Assembly (NCBI GenBank): GCA_947561585.1
Contig: CANNZV010000337.1
Location: 186,001 to 250,000 of the forward strand
Source of the DNA: Caprella mutica
Lineage: Eukaryota > Arthropoda > Malacostraca > Amphipoda > Caprellidae
Length of the DNA: 64,000 bases
Direction: 5' to 3'
The notes below the pieces were generated by a model. It was not told where the DNA came from. It made no database searches and saw nothing but the letters and a program-made list of their open reading frames with translations. The position numbers were made by a program, and so were the translations under genes. Of this stretch, positions 1-12,032 are shown piece by piece. Each line of letters opens with the position of its first letter. Position 1 is the stretch's first letter.

Positions 1-32
1 TGTATTTAAATATTTTGTGTTTCTCTTTCCAG

Positions 33-3000
33 AGATGTTGATTCCAAACTCAATATTAGGAATTTCAAGACTATTGAGCAGAAATATTTTAAAAATCTCT
101 ACCGAATAAAACCTGGTGAGAAATATTCTCGCTCAAAGGACCCCTTCTTCCAGAAAATTAAAACCAATGCAGAATTTAGCCACTCCCATCATTTTAATCC
201 AAAGAACAATCATATCAAATCTGAGACAGACCCTGCAATTGCTCTCAACCAAACTGAGAAATATATTCAGGATGCTAAAATGAAGAGCCCTTTAAATCCA
301 GTAAGTCTCTCCAATCACCTTTACAATCAGAGGCCAATTAGCAACCACAAGAATTCTACCAAATACCGTAACAACAAGGCGAACATTCTATCTCCACAAC
401 AAGTCTATACTATTCAAAACATCAAGAAAAGGAACTCCTATCTGGCAGAGGAAGAAGAAGATGGTGCTAATGAAAAGAAAGAACAGTCAAAAGAAGCCTT
501 CAAAAACCTGGGCCCTAACTTGCTAACTTTTGCTATGAAGGAACACATGAGGTTTGTAATAAGCAAATAATTAATATAAAATTATTTTTGTTCATATTCT
601 TTGCTCCCATTGGAAAGATGCTAAAAGATGATATTAATAACATGACAATTATTCTTTATCAAACTTTCTCCTCTATGTAAATCTATAGAATTTTATTTCT
701 ATTAATCATTAAAAATCCAAAATTGTTTCCTATCTCTTATGTAGCTACTTAAGAGTTTAGCCATTACCTACCATTTCTTTCTTGGTAAGTGATTGTATTC
801 ACGAAGTAGCTTTTCTACATCCATGAGCATTGTCACTGACTGATTTTAGGTAGCTAACTGTATTCACGTAGTAGCTAGCTTTTCTACATGCATGAGCTGA
901 TATTGAGTGATAGCAGATTATTTTGTTCATGAAGTAGCTAGCTTTTTTCTACCTCCATGAGCATTGTCACAGACTGATGTTAGTTAACCATATTCACGGA
1001 GTAGCTTTTCTACATCCATTAGCAATGTCACTGACTGTTGTTTGGTGACTATTAACAGAGTAGCTTTTCTAACTCCATGAGCTTGTTATTGACTGGTAGT
1101 AGTTGACTTTGTTCATACACCCACTTTCTTTTCTGATTTATTTTTAGATGTCCCTTGTATTGAATTTCTTTTTGATGTCAGTCATATGTACCTTTGGTTT
1201 CAAAACAGATATTTAACCCCTACTAAATTAAATAAGGTTCATATTTTGTAAAGATTAAATTCGTTTTTTTTAATGTAAAAATATTGTCTTTTAAAAAATG
1301 AAGGTACCTCTATTCAAATGATCCTGATAACTGGAGTCCCGAAGCTTTGTCCGATATTTACCCCGTCACTCCGGCTGTTGCAAAGGTTAGTGTGGTTTGA
1401 GCTATTTATTTATTAGGCTATTTTTCCTTACATTTTGAATAATAGTCAAGAACTATATCCATAACAATTTAAAAATCGCCTAGCTAACTATGAAAAAGAA
1501 CCGGAAAAGTGTCAAGCTTAAAGGGGGGTGCGGGTAAAATCTAACATTTGTCAATATGTGTTTTAATGGAATCAGCACATTTAATTATGTATGATTACAT
1601 ACTCTGTTCATCTAAATGATACTTATTAAAGAAAAGAAAATTTAATTTATTTTGAAAAAGCGCCATCTAGTGACCAAGAGCACAAGCTTTGAACGAGTCA
1701 TTGACGCCATCTTGTTGTGATTTCTCAAACGTTGTACAAAAAACTTTTGTTCATCTGCTAGTAATATTATTAATTATAACTCTAAAAATACTTAATTTGT
1801 TAGTATATTGTATATAAATTACAAAATTCATATATTTATAGCTTATTTCTGAAGATAAACAGACATTTTATAAACGTTCATGAATATCGTTCTGGAAATA
1901 ATGTAAACAGCGCCATCTATCAGATGATCCCATAAGCTTATGTTAACTAATAAAACCCTATTTTTTCTGAAAATGTAGTGATTTGAGACGAAATATCTCC
2001 CCTTTAAAGTGCTGCCTTGTTTGAGATTATAACCCTTTCTTCCTGACGGCATCTGCAGTAGTCAGTATTAGCCAATATGCTAACTTGCTAAGCATGGAAC
2101 ATGACTGAATTTTCCGTTCTGGATCACAAACGTGTTAATGTATTTTTCAAAAATTATTATATACAATGTGTTATTGTAACTCTAATGAGATGCTTTCTAA
2201 ATTATAAATAATAATTGAAAATGAGTTTCTGTACAAGGGACGTTAACTTGTGTCATTAGCCAATCTGAATGTTGAAAATTGTGATTAACCGATCATCATT
2301 GGTTATATATACGATCTAAAGTAAATACATATAAAGCCTACAGTTCTGCCTATAACTATAAAGATAAATCTAATTAGTAACTCTATAGTTCACAATAATA
2401 TTAACTAATAAAAAAATCACGATTATATTTTGTCTTTTGAGAGCTAAATTTTTTTGTTAAATCTGTATATATTTAGACATAATATTTACTTTCATTTGCA
2501 TAATTTACTTAATCTTTTTTTCAATTAATATCCTTATCCTTTATTAATGATTTTCTAGAAAATAGTTAAATCCAACTGGAAACCCGATAGTGACAGAAGC
2601 CTGGAGTCGCATGACTTGAAAGTCGTGAAGAACTGGCAGAAGATAACTAACGGAAAGGTGAACTCTCTCCAGATGATCGAAACAGTTATTGAAAAAAGGT
2701 AATTATCTATCAATATAATTAGCCTATTAGGGTAGCTAATTGCAGTTCAGTTAGTAACTTCAACCTATAACGACAGAAATACTATCAATAGCACAGCTTC
2801 AAAACACTCTTATAAAATTAGTATATAGCTACTTTAATAGTGTTCTTAAACTTTGGTTAGATTCAACATACGTTATCCACTCTAAATAATTTCGTTAATC
2901 TTTAGCCAGTTTCTTGGAATATGAAGTGGTAAATAATACTGCTAATGATACTTTTAATGTAATAAATAATAGTAAATCTTACAAAGTGACTATACTTCGA

Positions 3001-6000
3001 TAAAATAAGGACTTGTAGGAAAGTAAGTAGCGTAACCATCTAATAGAAAATATACCAAAACACTACAATTATTCTGTTACCCTATTTAATATTTAAATTA
3101 CCCTGCTTAGGATAATTTGCCCACAGTTTAGGAAATACTGCAATAATAAGAGACGTGTCCGTCCGTTCGTCTGTCATCTTTTATTTAAAAATGAGATATT
3201 TAAATGTAAAACCATAATTGAGGCAGTATCATGCTATGCCTGCAAAAATATGACCATGAAAGAAATTATATTTATAGTTTGAGTGATAAAAAAGTAAGTT
3301 GTTAAATTTAAACAGTAATTTTTATCAAAAAACATGAAAGATTATATTGAATAGAAACCATTAAAATTCTTTTTCAAGTTCCAGAAAAAAAATGAGTCAA
3401 TAAAATACATACTGAAAATCACATTAAACTAGATTATGTGTACTTGGTAGAGCGCATACCTTCACCTCCGCTGTGACTCGTTCTCTCCCAAAATTTAATA
3501 AACTGCTAACTGGATAATAACCAATCGTCCCACCAAGTTTCACGCAATATGGTTCAGACTTTTTGAGTTATTTAGTCATAAATGACCTTGACCTTTGACT
3601 GGATCGCTCCCAAAATTATACCAGATGGTTCCTGAACATTGGTTGAATTTGGTTCAATACTTTTTGAGTTATTGAGTTACAAATGGCTTTGACCTTGATC
3701 TTTTACCTTTGACCTGATCGCTCCCAAAATCTGATAAAATAGTTTCTGTATATTGACCAATCGTCTCACCAAGTTTCATGCAATATGGTTCAATTCTTTT
3801 TGAGTTATGAATGACCATGACCTTGACCTTTGACCGGGTCGCTCTTAAAATTTTACCAGCAGGTCACTGGACATGGACCAATCGTTTCACCAAATTTCAT
3901 GCAATTTGGTGGAACACTTTTTCAGTTAATCGAATAACAAGATGATAAATAATTAAATAAACGACTGATAAAATATGACCTTCCCGCATTCTGCGAAGGT
4001 AAATAGGTTCTGTAGCTATAGCCTTTTCAAAGTTTTTGATTAATTTTATGACTATACGAAATATTAATCTGATTAAAAAGAAAAAGGATTGTATGCTCCT
4101 TGTTTAGGTTCTGATTCAAATTTTGTGACAAGTTTTCTACCTTTACCCGAATATTTAATATTATTATATCTAACGGACATTTATAACTAACAACATTCAT
4201 TCTTTTTAAGGCTTCTTCACACATGTCAGAGATCCGTCCGTGATTCAGTGTCAGTGAAATATATATCGTTACTTTAATTTCAACGGACACATTCACACAG
4301 TACCGGCTCCTATCAGTGCTAAAAAAATAACTGACAGGAGACATCCCGGACGGATCCCTGACATGTCTGAAGAAGCCTTATTGATATTATAAAATGATGA
4401 TTGATATTAGCTGTAGCTACTGATTGAAACAATTATAAAATATTTGCCTGAAGCGATCTTTAATAGAAAGATTGCATTAATTACTAATTACTTTTAGTTA
4501 TTTTTTTTGTATTTAAGAATCTTTCAAAATTGAAGTCACAATTTAAGATTTAATTTTATTGGTTTACGTCTTTTAAAACATAAATGCTGTGGAAAAATCT
4601 TCTTATCACAAACAAGCCCTAGAATAATTTTTTAATGTACAATTTATCATATTTTGCAGGAAGACTCTCGGTTCCAAAGTTGATTCTTCTGTACCAGCTA
4701 TCAGCCCAAACATTGAACAAATGGAAGAAATTAACTCTAAACTGTACTTTGAAGGATTGGATGTAGATGTACATGGTGTGTATTATTGGTGTAGATGTAC
4801 ATGGTGTTTATTATTGGTATAGATGTACATGGTGTGTATTATTGGTATAGATGTACATGGTGTGTATTATTAGTATAGATGTACATGGTGTGTATTATTG
4901 GTATAGATGTACATGGTGTGTATTATTGGTATAGATGTGCATGGTGTGTATTATTGGTATAGATGTGCATGGTGTGTATTATTGGTGTAGATGTACATGG
5001 TGTGTATAATTGATACAGATGTACATGGTGTGTATTATTGGTATAGATGTACATGGTGTGTATTATTAGTGTAGATGTACATGGTGTGTATTATTGGTAT
5101 AGATGTACATGGTGTGTATTATTGGTATAGATGTACATGGTGTGTATTATTGGTGTAGATGTACATGGTGTGTATTATTGGTATAGATGTACATGGTGTG
5201 TATTATTGGTATAGATGTACATGGTGTGTATTATTGGTGTAGATGTACATGGTGTGTATTATTGGTATAGATGTGCATGGTGTGTATTATTAGTGTAGAT
5301 GTACATGGTGTGTATTATTGATACAGATGTACATGGTGTGTATTATTGGTATAGATGTACATGGTGTGTATTATTAGTGTAGATGTACATGGTGTGTATT
5401 ATTGGTATAGATGTACATGGTGTGTATTATTGGTATAGATGTACATGGTGTGTATTATTGGTGTAGATGTACATGGTGTGTATTATTGGTATAGATGTAC
5501 ATGGTGTGTATTATTGGTGTAGATGTACATGGTGTGTATTATTGGTATAGATGTGCATGGTGTGTATTATTGGTATAGATGTGCATGGTGTGTATTATTG
5601 GTATAGATGTGCATGGTGTGTATTATTGGTGTAGATGTACATGGTGTGTATTATTGGTGTAGATGTACATGGTGTGTATTATTGGTGTAGATGTACATGG
5701 TGTGTATTATTGGTGTAGATGTGCATGGTGTGTATTATTGGTATAGATGTGCATGGTGTGTATTATTGGTATAGATGTGCATGGTGTGTATTATTGGTAT
5801 AGATGTGCATGGTGTGTATTATTGGTGTAGATGTGCATGGTGTGTATTATTGGTGTAGATGTACATGGTGTGTATTATTGGTATAGATGTGCATGGTGTG
5901 TATTATTGGTGTAGATGTGCATGGTGTGTATTATTGGTGTAGATGTACATGATGTGTATTATTGGTATAGATGTACATGGTGTGTATTATTGGTGTAGAT

Positions 6001-6787
6001 GTACATGGTGTGTATTATTAGTGTAGATGTGCATGGTGTGTATTATTGGTATAGATGTGCATGGTGTGTATTATTGGTGTAGATGTACATGGTGTATTAT
6101 TGGTATAAATGTATCCATGACACGTGCAGGTATCATGAATACCATCTATAATAATGAGTTAAATGACGATTATTGCTACTGTTTTTGTATATGATTAAAA
6201 ATGTAAACCGTCCGATGACTCGTAACATAGGTATTTTTTTCTACAAAAATACAGCATAAAAAATTCTCAATTTATGAAGACATACAAAACTCGTACGTTC
6301 ATTTAGTAGATGCGTTTTTTATGCACCATTTTCTGGTGAGAAAATGCTGCGTGGAAAAACGCTGTGACTGAATAAACTTATGTGTTTTGTATGTACACTT
6401 TGATTGGGCGTTTTTTCATGCTGCATTTTTGTTTAAAAAAACGCACGGTGTGAAATAGACCTAATGGTTGGAATACTTGCAGAGAGGGCTCCACTGTCTG
6501 ATGCACTTGAAAGAAAACCAAGGACAGTTCCTCGTGGTGGTTTTTGGGCCGACATTGTGAAGAACAGCAGTGTTGGTAAACCTCCTCAAATAACAGAAGA
6601 CTATAAAAGCTGGCCTCCAGCATCTGAAAGTGAAATTAGGAAACTTCTTCCAATAGTCGAGACTGAAGGTGAAAACTGGGTGAAAGTTCGGGTTGATCAT
6701 CAACTCGTCCCTAGAAATGGTGGTAACGACATTACCAAAAGTCCCATCACTTATGAACAATTTAAAAACATCAAAAATGATAAGTAA
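33..6787 (+). CDS. NGRN: Neugrin-like protein, 5' partial, five visible exons
   Basis: Exons 33-551, 1304-1385, 2559-2698, 4660-4775 and 6483-6787 join in frame through GT-AG introns to 386 residues and a TAA stop. The start codon lies before the window, because position 33 follows a ttccag acceptor. Near visible residues 170-225 a segment reads SNDPDNWSPEALSDIYPVTP, then VAKKIVKSNWKPDSDR. This resembles the neugrin/Rrg9 helical domain, with its Trp and the run of residues ending in K-x-x-W/F-x-P. Neugrin family members act in mitochondria on 16S rRNA and ribosome assembly (family knowledge). The N-terminal part is Lys/Asn-rich with an acidic EEEED patch, and the C-terminal part is unassigned. 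The fourth intron is filled by a 28-bp minisatellite whose unit copies the end of exon 4660-4775 and its donor. The gene model is strong; the family name is moderate. Confidence 0.65.
783..1115. repeat. Diverged ~60-bp tandem repeat in first visible intron
   Basis: About five imperfect copies share the core GTAGCTTTTCTACATCCATG, followed by AGCATTGTCACTGACTG and a TATTCACG-type spacer. A further single copy of the same unit lies at 14925-15000, so it is also dispersed. Confidence 0.8.
3425..4003 (+). repeat. SINE-like dispersed element with internal subrepeats
   Basis: The head TTGGTAGAGCGCATAC resembles a tRNA A-box. Three or four internal subrepeats follow, each with GACCTTGACCTTTGACC, GATCGCTCCCAAAAT and CCAAGTTTCATGCAATATGG. 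The tail is ATGACCTTC...CTGCGAAGGTA. Related copies lie at 20170-20575 and 27524-27725 with the same order of blocks. The tRNA-derived origin is an inference from the head alone; a clear B-box is not obvious. Confidence 0.65.
4207..4380. mobile_element. MITE, family A (CACACATGTCAG ends)
   Basis: The element is about 174 bp with terminal inverted repeats TAAGGCTTCTTCACACATGT and its reverse complement (one mismatch), followed inward by GATCCGTCC on both arms. It has no coding capacity. Sister copies lie at 49524-49733 and 50631-50827. It sits in the third visible intron of the neugrin-like gene. Confidence 0.85.
4756..6105 (+). repeat. 28-bp minisatellite overlapping a splice donor
   Basis: Roughly 48 copies of a 28-bp unit (TAGATGTACATGGTGTGTAT plus 8 bases), with A/G variation at GTACAT/GTGCAT and GTATAG/GTGTAG. 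The first unit is the last bases of coding exon 4660-4775 plus its donor (ATGTACATG, then gtgtgtatt), so every unit carries a copy of the exon end and donor. Confidence 0.95.
6225..6463. mobile_element. Foldback-type MITE next to last neugrin-like exon
   Basis: Several copies of GCGTTTTTT/AAAAAACGC in opposing orientation end in GTGTGAAATAGACCT. The same ending (GTGTGAAATAGGTCT) closes the foldback element at 46648-46845, so they are probably relatives. It stops about 20 bp before the acceptor at 6481-6482. The left boundary is approximate. Confidence 0.5.
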
Positions 6788-7498
6788 ATATTGTTATATT
6801 TCCTTGTGTATTTAGTATCCTTTATTTCAACCATCTTAGGTCGTCACTTGATTTTATTTTTTAATGGGTTGCTTTCTTTCCTATTTTCGAGCTTCCTTAG
6901 ATTTGAATAATCTTACTATACGATTAAAACTGTTAATCTAAAATTAGGAAGAAAAACAAGTTCGGAAAGTATTTTGAGCTAGGCAGTGGCTGAGATGAAG
7001 GATGATGATGGGAAAGGAGAGTCTGAATTTTTGCGCACTACATCATGAGAAAATTTCTAAATTACAATGCCAGATTATTCCGCTAAATAGTAAAATATGC
7101 CAAAGTAGGTATATCTCGAAATTGAAAATTTTAACTTTAACTTCTTTAAAACATAGGAGACTAGGAGTGATATAAAAAGGTGCATTTAATAAATTTAACT
7201 TGGTAAGGAAGATAAATAAATCCTGTATAAAGGATTTTAACATGATATGGTAATGCTATGTCCCCAAATAAGGGTGGGTTAAGAACATAGGATCCTTGAA
7301 ACTTGAAAATTCAAAATTCATGCTAAATTCCACAGACTTGTCGGTTCATAACTTCATGTTACAGAGTATGTCAGTTAAAGCCAATTCATTGGATTGGCTT
7401 AAATTTCTTAAGGTCAAATCTCAGATATGTCTAATTGGCTTAAAATTTTCAATTAATTCCTATGTTCCCATGTTAAATTAGGCTTTAATTTTGTTTTC
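6788..7498. other. Intergenic, nothing recognised
   Basis: This follows the neugrin-like stop. I see no coding signal, clear repeat or RNA gene here, and no convincing AATAAA close to the stop. Confidence 0.5.
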
Positions 7499-8345
7499 CA
7501 GACTTAACCAGTCTGCAGAATATGAAACACTTTTCAAAGACTCTCTGCGGGAGTTTTTGAATGAAATTTTAGAAATTGGAGATCTCTGCGGGAGATATTG
7601 AATTAATTCCTATGTTACCATTAATTTAGCTGCGGGAGATTTTGAATTAATTCCTATGCTACCATTAATTTAGCTGCGGGTGCGGGAGATTCTGAATCTG
7701 CTACTGAGAGTCAGAGAGTAACTGTCTCTCAAATAAAAATCTCTGCGGGAGAAGAGACACATTCTGCAGACTGGAGAGTCAGAGAGTAGCTCTCTCTCAA
7801 ATTAAAGTCTCTGCGAGACTGCGTGAGAAGAGACGCATTCTGCAGAGTCGCAGACTATAGGAATTACCGAATTAGTAAACTTTTCTCCCAAGAAATCTTC
7901 TATTTTGGTTCCTGTCACTGTCAGGACAGGCTGTTCTCTGTAAAATAATTAAAATATAGGAGGAAATTTAGGATTGTTTGCACAGAAAATGTTAAAAATG
8001 CCCCATATTCTACAGAGTCACACACTGCTGACTGGCTTAAAATCTTCAAAAAAAATGAGCCAAACTGGCTTACATGTTTCCAGTCTGCAGAATATGGAAC
8101 ATTTTTCCAAGACTCTCTGCGGGAGTTTTTGATTGAATTTTAGAAATTGGAGATCTCTGCGGGAGATCTTGAATTAATTCCTATGTTACCATTAATTTAG
8201 CTGCGGGAGATTTTGAATTAATTCCTATGCTACCATTAATTTAGCTGCGGGAGATTCTAAATCTGCTGCTGAGAGTCAGAGAGCAGCTCTCTCTCAATTT
8301 AAAGTCTCTGCGGGAGAAGAGACGCATTCTGCAGACTGGACATGT
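7499..8345. repeat. CTGCGGGAG repeat block, duplicated
   Basis: Two long copies (about 7541-7860 and 8111-8340) share the same order of segments: TCTCTGCGGGAG, GAATTAATTCCTATGTTACC, TTTAGCTGCGGGAG, and a closing GAGAAGAGACGCATTCTGCA. The first copy has extra internal repeats. It is a local segmental duplication of a non-coding repeat. Confidence 0.75.
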
Positions 8346-8360
8346 TTCAAAGTATGGACA

Positions 8361-8719
8361 AAGTCGCCAGTATATTCACTATATTGGCGACTTTTGAGGG
8401 GTGAAATAAGTTGAAAAACATGCAAATAACAAGTAAATCACTCATAAAATAGTCTCAAGAGATGCACATGCATCAGACATACCTAAATTAAGAGTATGTA
8501 CCAACTTACCAAGTCGCCGATTAATTGGCGACTTAAAATTTGTGGAAATAAGTATCTTTCACATATATAGACAACTAGTGAGCACTTTAATTCGATTTAT
8601 AATTAAAATTGGTGATTTATAATCGTAAACAGCGGAAATGCGCATCTTGTTGAAATATAAACAAAGCTGCCATCCAAGTAATAAAGCATGTCCAAACTCG
8701 CCATTTTAATGGCGAGTTT
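8361..8719. repeat. Three short hairpins built on AAGTCGCC/GGCGACTT
   Basis: Inverted repeats occur at 8361-8393 (AAGTCGCCA...TTGGCGACTT), at 8511-8534 (AAGTCGCC...GGCGACTT) and at 8694-8719 (AAACTCGCCATT with 12-bp perfect arms and a 2-base loop). Single arms recur at about 9244, 9298 and 9442. Confidence 0.7.
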
Positions 8720-9532
8720 GTGACAGTTATTTTGAGCACTTCAATTGCAAATGGTGAGAAATATCTAATTTTCTCCTATGCCACAATGTTATTTTGGAGA
8801 GAATTTATGATAATTTGATCATATTGGAGAGAAATTGATGATTTTTGGAGAGAGCTGGAGAGACAAATGGAGAGTCCATTTGCCATATTATTTTACTTGG
8901 GCTGCCATTTTGTTTTGATATGGCGTGCTCCCTGATGTATAATTGTATATCAGTTTTCTGTGAAAGATTGCAATCTTTTGTTATGAATGATGCGGTCACT
9001 ACTTGTCATTTTAATTTGATGCTCTCTGATTAATTATCGGAAAACAAAAACAAATGAATAACTATGAAAGAAAGTATGCCTCTCTCAGACTCTCTCTGAT
9101 TGGCTGGTATCAGTTGTATGCCTCTCTCTGATTGGCTGATACGTTCTCAATTATATATTAAGACTTTTGATAATTAGGTAGGTATAATAATATAGGTGTA
9201 TTGACGACTGTCGATTTTCAAAATTGGAATTAAATTTTGATGGCTGGCGACTGCATTACTAATTTTTGTTGACTTATTTTTGGAAAAAAAGATATATTGG
9301 CGACTCAATGAACATTCTCTGAAACTAGGCTGAGACATGAAGCATGAGGATATTTTACCAAGTGTAAAATCTTCACTAGGAAGAGAAATTTCTTCTTAAA
9401 AGTATCTTAAATGTAGCGACCTGGTTCCATTTTCTCACTAAACTGGCGAGTTTCCTGTCACAGTTTGAAACATGGACTGGCTTGACCTAGGTACATAGAA
9501 TCACCGATTGAGGACCAAAACGGACCGACTGG

Positions 9533-9660
9533 GGACTAAAACGGTCCAATTGTTGTCCTACACGGACCAATTGTGGTCCTAAACGGACAGATTGGGGTCA
9601 AAAACGGGACATATGGGGGTCCAAAACGGACCGAATGGGGACCAAGCCGGATCTAATCGG
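9533..9660. repeat. Degenerate ~27-bp repeat (AAACGGACC)
   Basis: Four or five diverged units read roughly GGACCAATTGTGGTCCTAAA then CGGACC. Each unit contains a partial GGACC...GGTCC inversion. Confidence 0.6.
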
Positions 9661-9775
9661 GCCGAAATGGAGCTAAGTAGTTCATAAAAAACACTTAAAT
9701 AGTTAGTACTATACATTAGCGAAAGTTCACCCTATGTATAAACTGTGCATAGAAAATCTAACCCTGATATCGATA

Positions 9776-10275
9776 TGTTATGAAACTGCCGTGAATCTGC
9801 CCCAATCTTCTATGCAACTGCCCCAATCTTCTATGCAACTGCCCCAATCTTCTATGCAACTGCCCTAATCTTCTATGCAACTGCCCTAATCTTCTATGCA
9901 ACTGCCCCAATCTGCTGTACAACTGCCCCAATCTGCTGTGCAATTGCCGTGAGTCTGCTGTGCAATTGCCGTGAGTCTGATGATCAATTGTCATGAGTCT
10001 GCTGTGCAATTGCCGTGAGTCTGCTGTGCAATTGCCATGATTCTGATGTGCAATTGCCGTGAGTCTGATGTGCAATTGCCGTGAGTCTGCTGTGCAATTG
10101 CCGTGAGTCTGCTGTGCAATTGCCGTGAGTCTGATGTGCAATTGCCGTGAGTCTGCTGTGCAATTGAAGTGAGTCTGCTGTGCAATTGAAGTGAGTCTGC
10201 TGTGCAATTGCCGTGATTCACATCAGTTGCATAGCTGCACATAGGGGCATATTCACGGCAGTTGCATTGCAGAAG
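9776..10275. repeat. 21/22-bp minisatellite between inverted ends
   Basis: The left part has about 21-bp units (CAACTGCCCCAATCTTCTATG). The right part has 22-bp units (GTGAGTCTGCTGTGCAATTG plus CC). The array is bounded by AACTGCCGTGAAT at the left and ATTCACGGCAGTTGCA at the right, which are inverted copies, so it looks like an expansion inside an inverted-repeat element. Long minus-strand open frames here are array artefacts. Confidence 0.85.
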
Positions 10276-12032
10276 ATTGGTTTGTTTACTATTCTGAACC
10301 TTGGTCACACAGAAACTTTGGTTACTTTACTTTACCACTGGCGCACTGTAGGAGTATCGGGGATGAATATCACAGGTTTATTAATGAATAAGAGCTCTAA
10401 CTTTATTAATAAATGTGCGCAAGTCCACCGGTGAATTAAAATATTCTCAGGGTATTCTTGCGCATCTAGTATATTGATTATATCTCAAAAATCTATAATT
10501 ATTATTAAAATCATCTTACATGACGTTAATCTACAGTAAATTATGCGTGTCCAAGGTAAATTGCAATCAAATTTGAGCATAATTATCAACACTATAGCAT
10601 AGTTCGCGGAGATTCGATTCTAGTCCAAAATAATTATTTTGCTATAAAAAACATAGGTCTCTGTTCGAACACTTAGTATCTATACTTAATCTCTTACGAT
10701 TTTTGTGATATTTATGGACTAGGCGGTTTAAGAGCTGCTCTTTCCAATGGTTTTGTCAGATTTGAAATATTTTCACGCATTCGCCGTCAATTACTGATGC
10801 GCAACTTCACCCGGAATGTTGAGGTGCGCAAGGCCACCCGGTCTGACGCTAACATAAGAATAATTAATAAATAGCTAAAAATCAACTGACTTTGCCAGAA
10901 TAATATTTTCAAAAGGGAAAAAATTTACCACGAAATACAGACTGGCTGCTGGGCAAGACACACATCATGCAGAGTGGATTGTTTGTGAAGAAAATAGTAA
11001 TGTCCCATGTAATGAACTCAATGAAGTTAAAAGTATGTTTTAACTTGCCAAGTTGCCAATATACCACTCTGGAAAATACCTAAGGCTAACATATGAATGC
11101 TGCGGATTATACAGTTCCCATTAATTTAGTACTGTATTTTAAGGTTTGCTAAACTCCAACAGAGAGATTAATTCATCAGAAAAGACCACTCTTTCCACAG
11201 TGGCCATTATATTAATATTGGTGAGTTTGTGATTGTAAATTTGAATCTTTTAGTTGCAATTGGACCATAATTTAATATTTTGTTTGAAATCTAACAAAAA
11301 TTGATCAATTGGTCAATTATATTTTATTTGTAGTTTTGTACATTAATAAAACTGGAAATGTTAATATAAACCAAACTTTCATTGTACATCCTAATTGCTA
11401 GTAATCCTTCCTAAGTATTTTATTCTAACAAAAAGTTGTTTTTATTAAATGAATATTGTATTCAGTTTGAAGTTACATGTGTTTATAACAACATAAACAA
11501 ACTTTTCATTGTAGCTACTTCTTAATAGCTGATAAATGTGCCTTCATTTTTCACACTTTAATTTTTTTTTATAATTGATGCCGAAGAGGGCAAATTGTGA
11601 ATTCAAATTATTATCTGAGGGTAAGATATTCATTATTCAATTTAGAGTTCTAAAACTTACATATTTCGATTCCTTTAGCAATTTTGATGTTAAATTACTC
11701 AAATATGTTTGACTTTATATATTTATGACAATTTTTTCTCTAGTTATTGTCCATCAAAAATATGTGAACTTAGGCATGACCTAAGAATGACCAGGTCATA
11801 ACTTTTGACCTATAGTTTGGATTGATCTCAAATTTTTAGAAATTGAGGTTTTGACTAGTATCTCCATATAGACAAATTTCATCAAAATCCAAATTTTTTT
11901 GTGATCTTACAGCCCTAAAATATATTTTCACTGAGCAATCTGGTACAATTACTTATTTCTCTTTTACAGATTTGCTTTGAGTACTTAGCTTATTTTATTA
12001 TATTTTCAACTAACTTGCAATTGAATTTTAAA
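10276..12032. other. Intergenic region before MRGBP
   Basis: No coding signal or long repeat is seen. A likely 5'-UTR exon start for MRGBP is the acceptor tcttttacag ending at 11969, so 11970-12032 may be transcribed leader. Confidence 0.4.

Noticed and set aside
280..570. Separate small protein starting at Met 280
   Set aside because: It is the downstream part of the neugrin-like exon 33-551; the frame continues upstream of 280 and is spliced at 552.
3435..3450. tRNA gene (GGTAGAGCGCA A-box-like string)
   Set aside because: No cloverleaf can be drawn and no proper B-box follows at tRNA distance; it is the head of a dispersed SINE-like repeat.
9758..10308. Gln/His/Leu-rich minus-strand frames
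   Set aside because: They follow the 22-bp array; frames shift together with the repeat and have no domain similarity.
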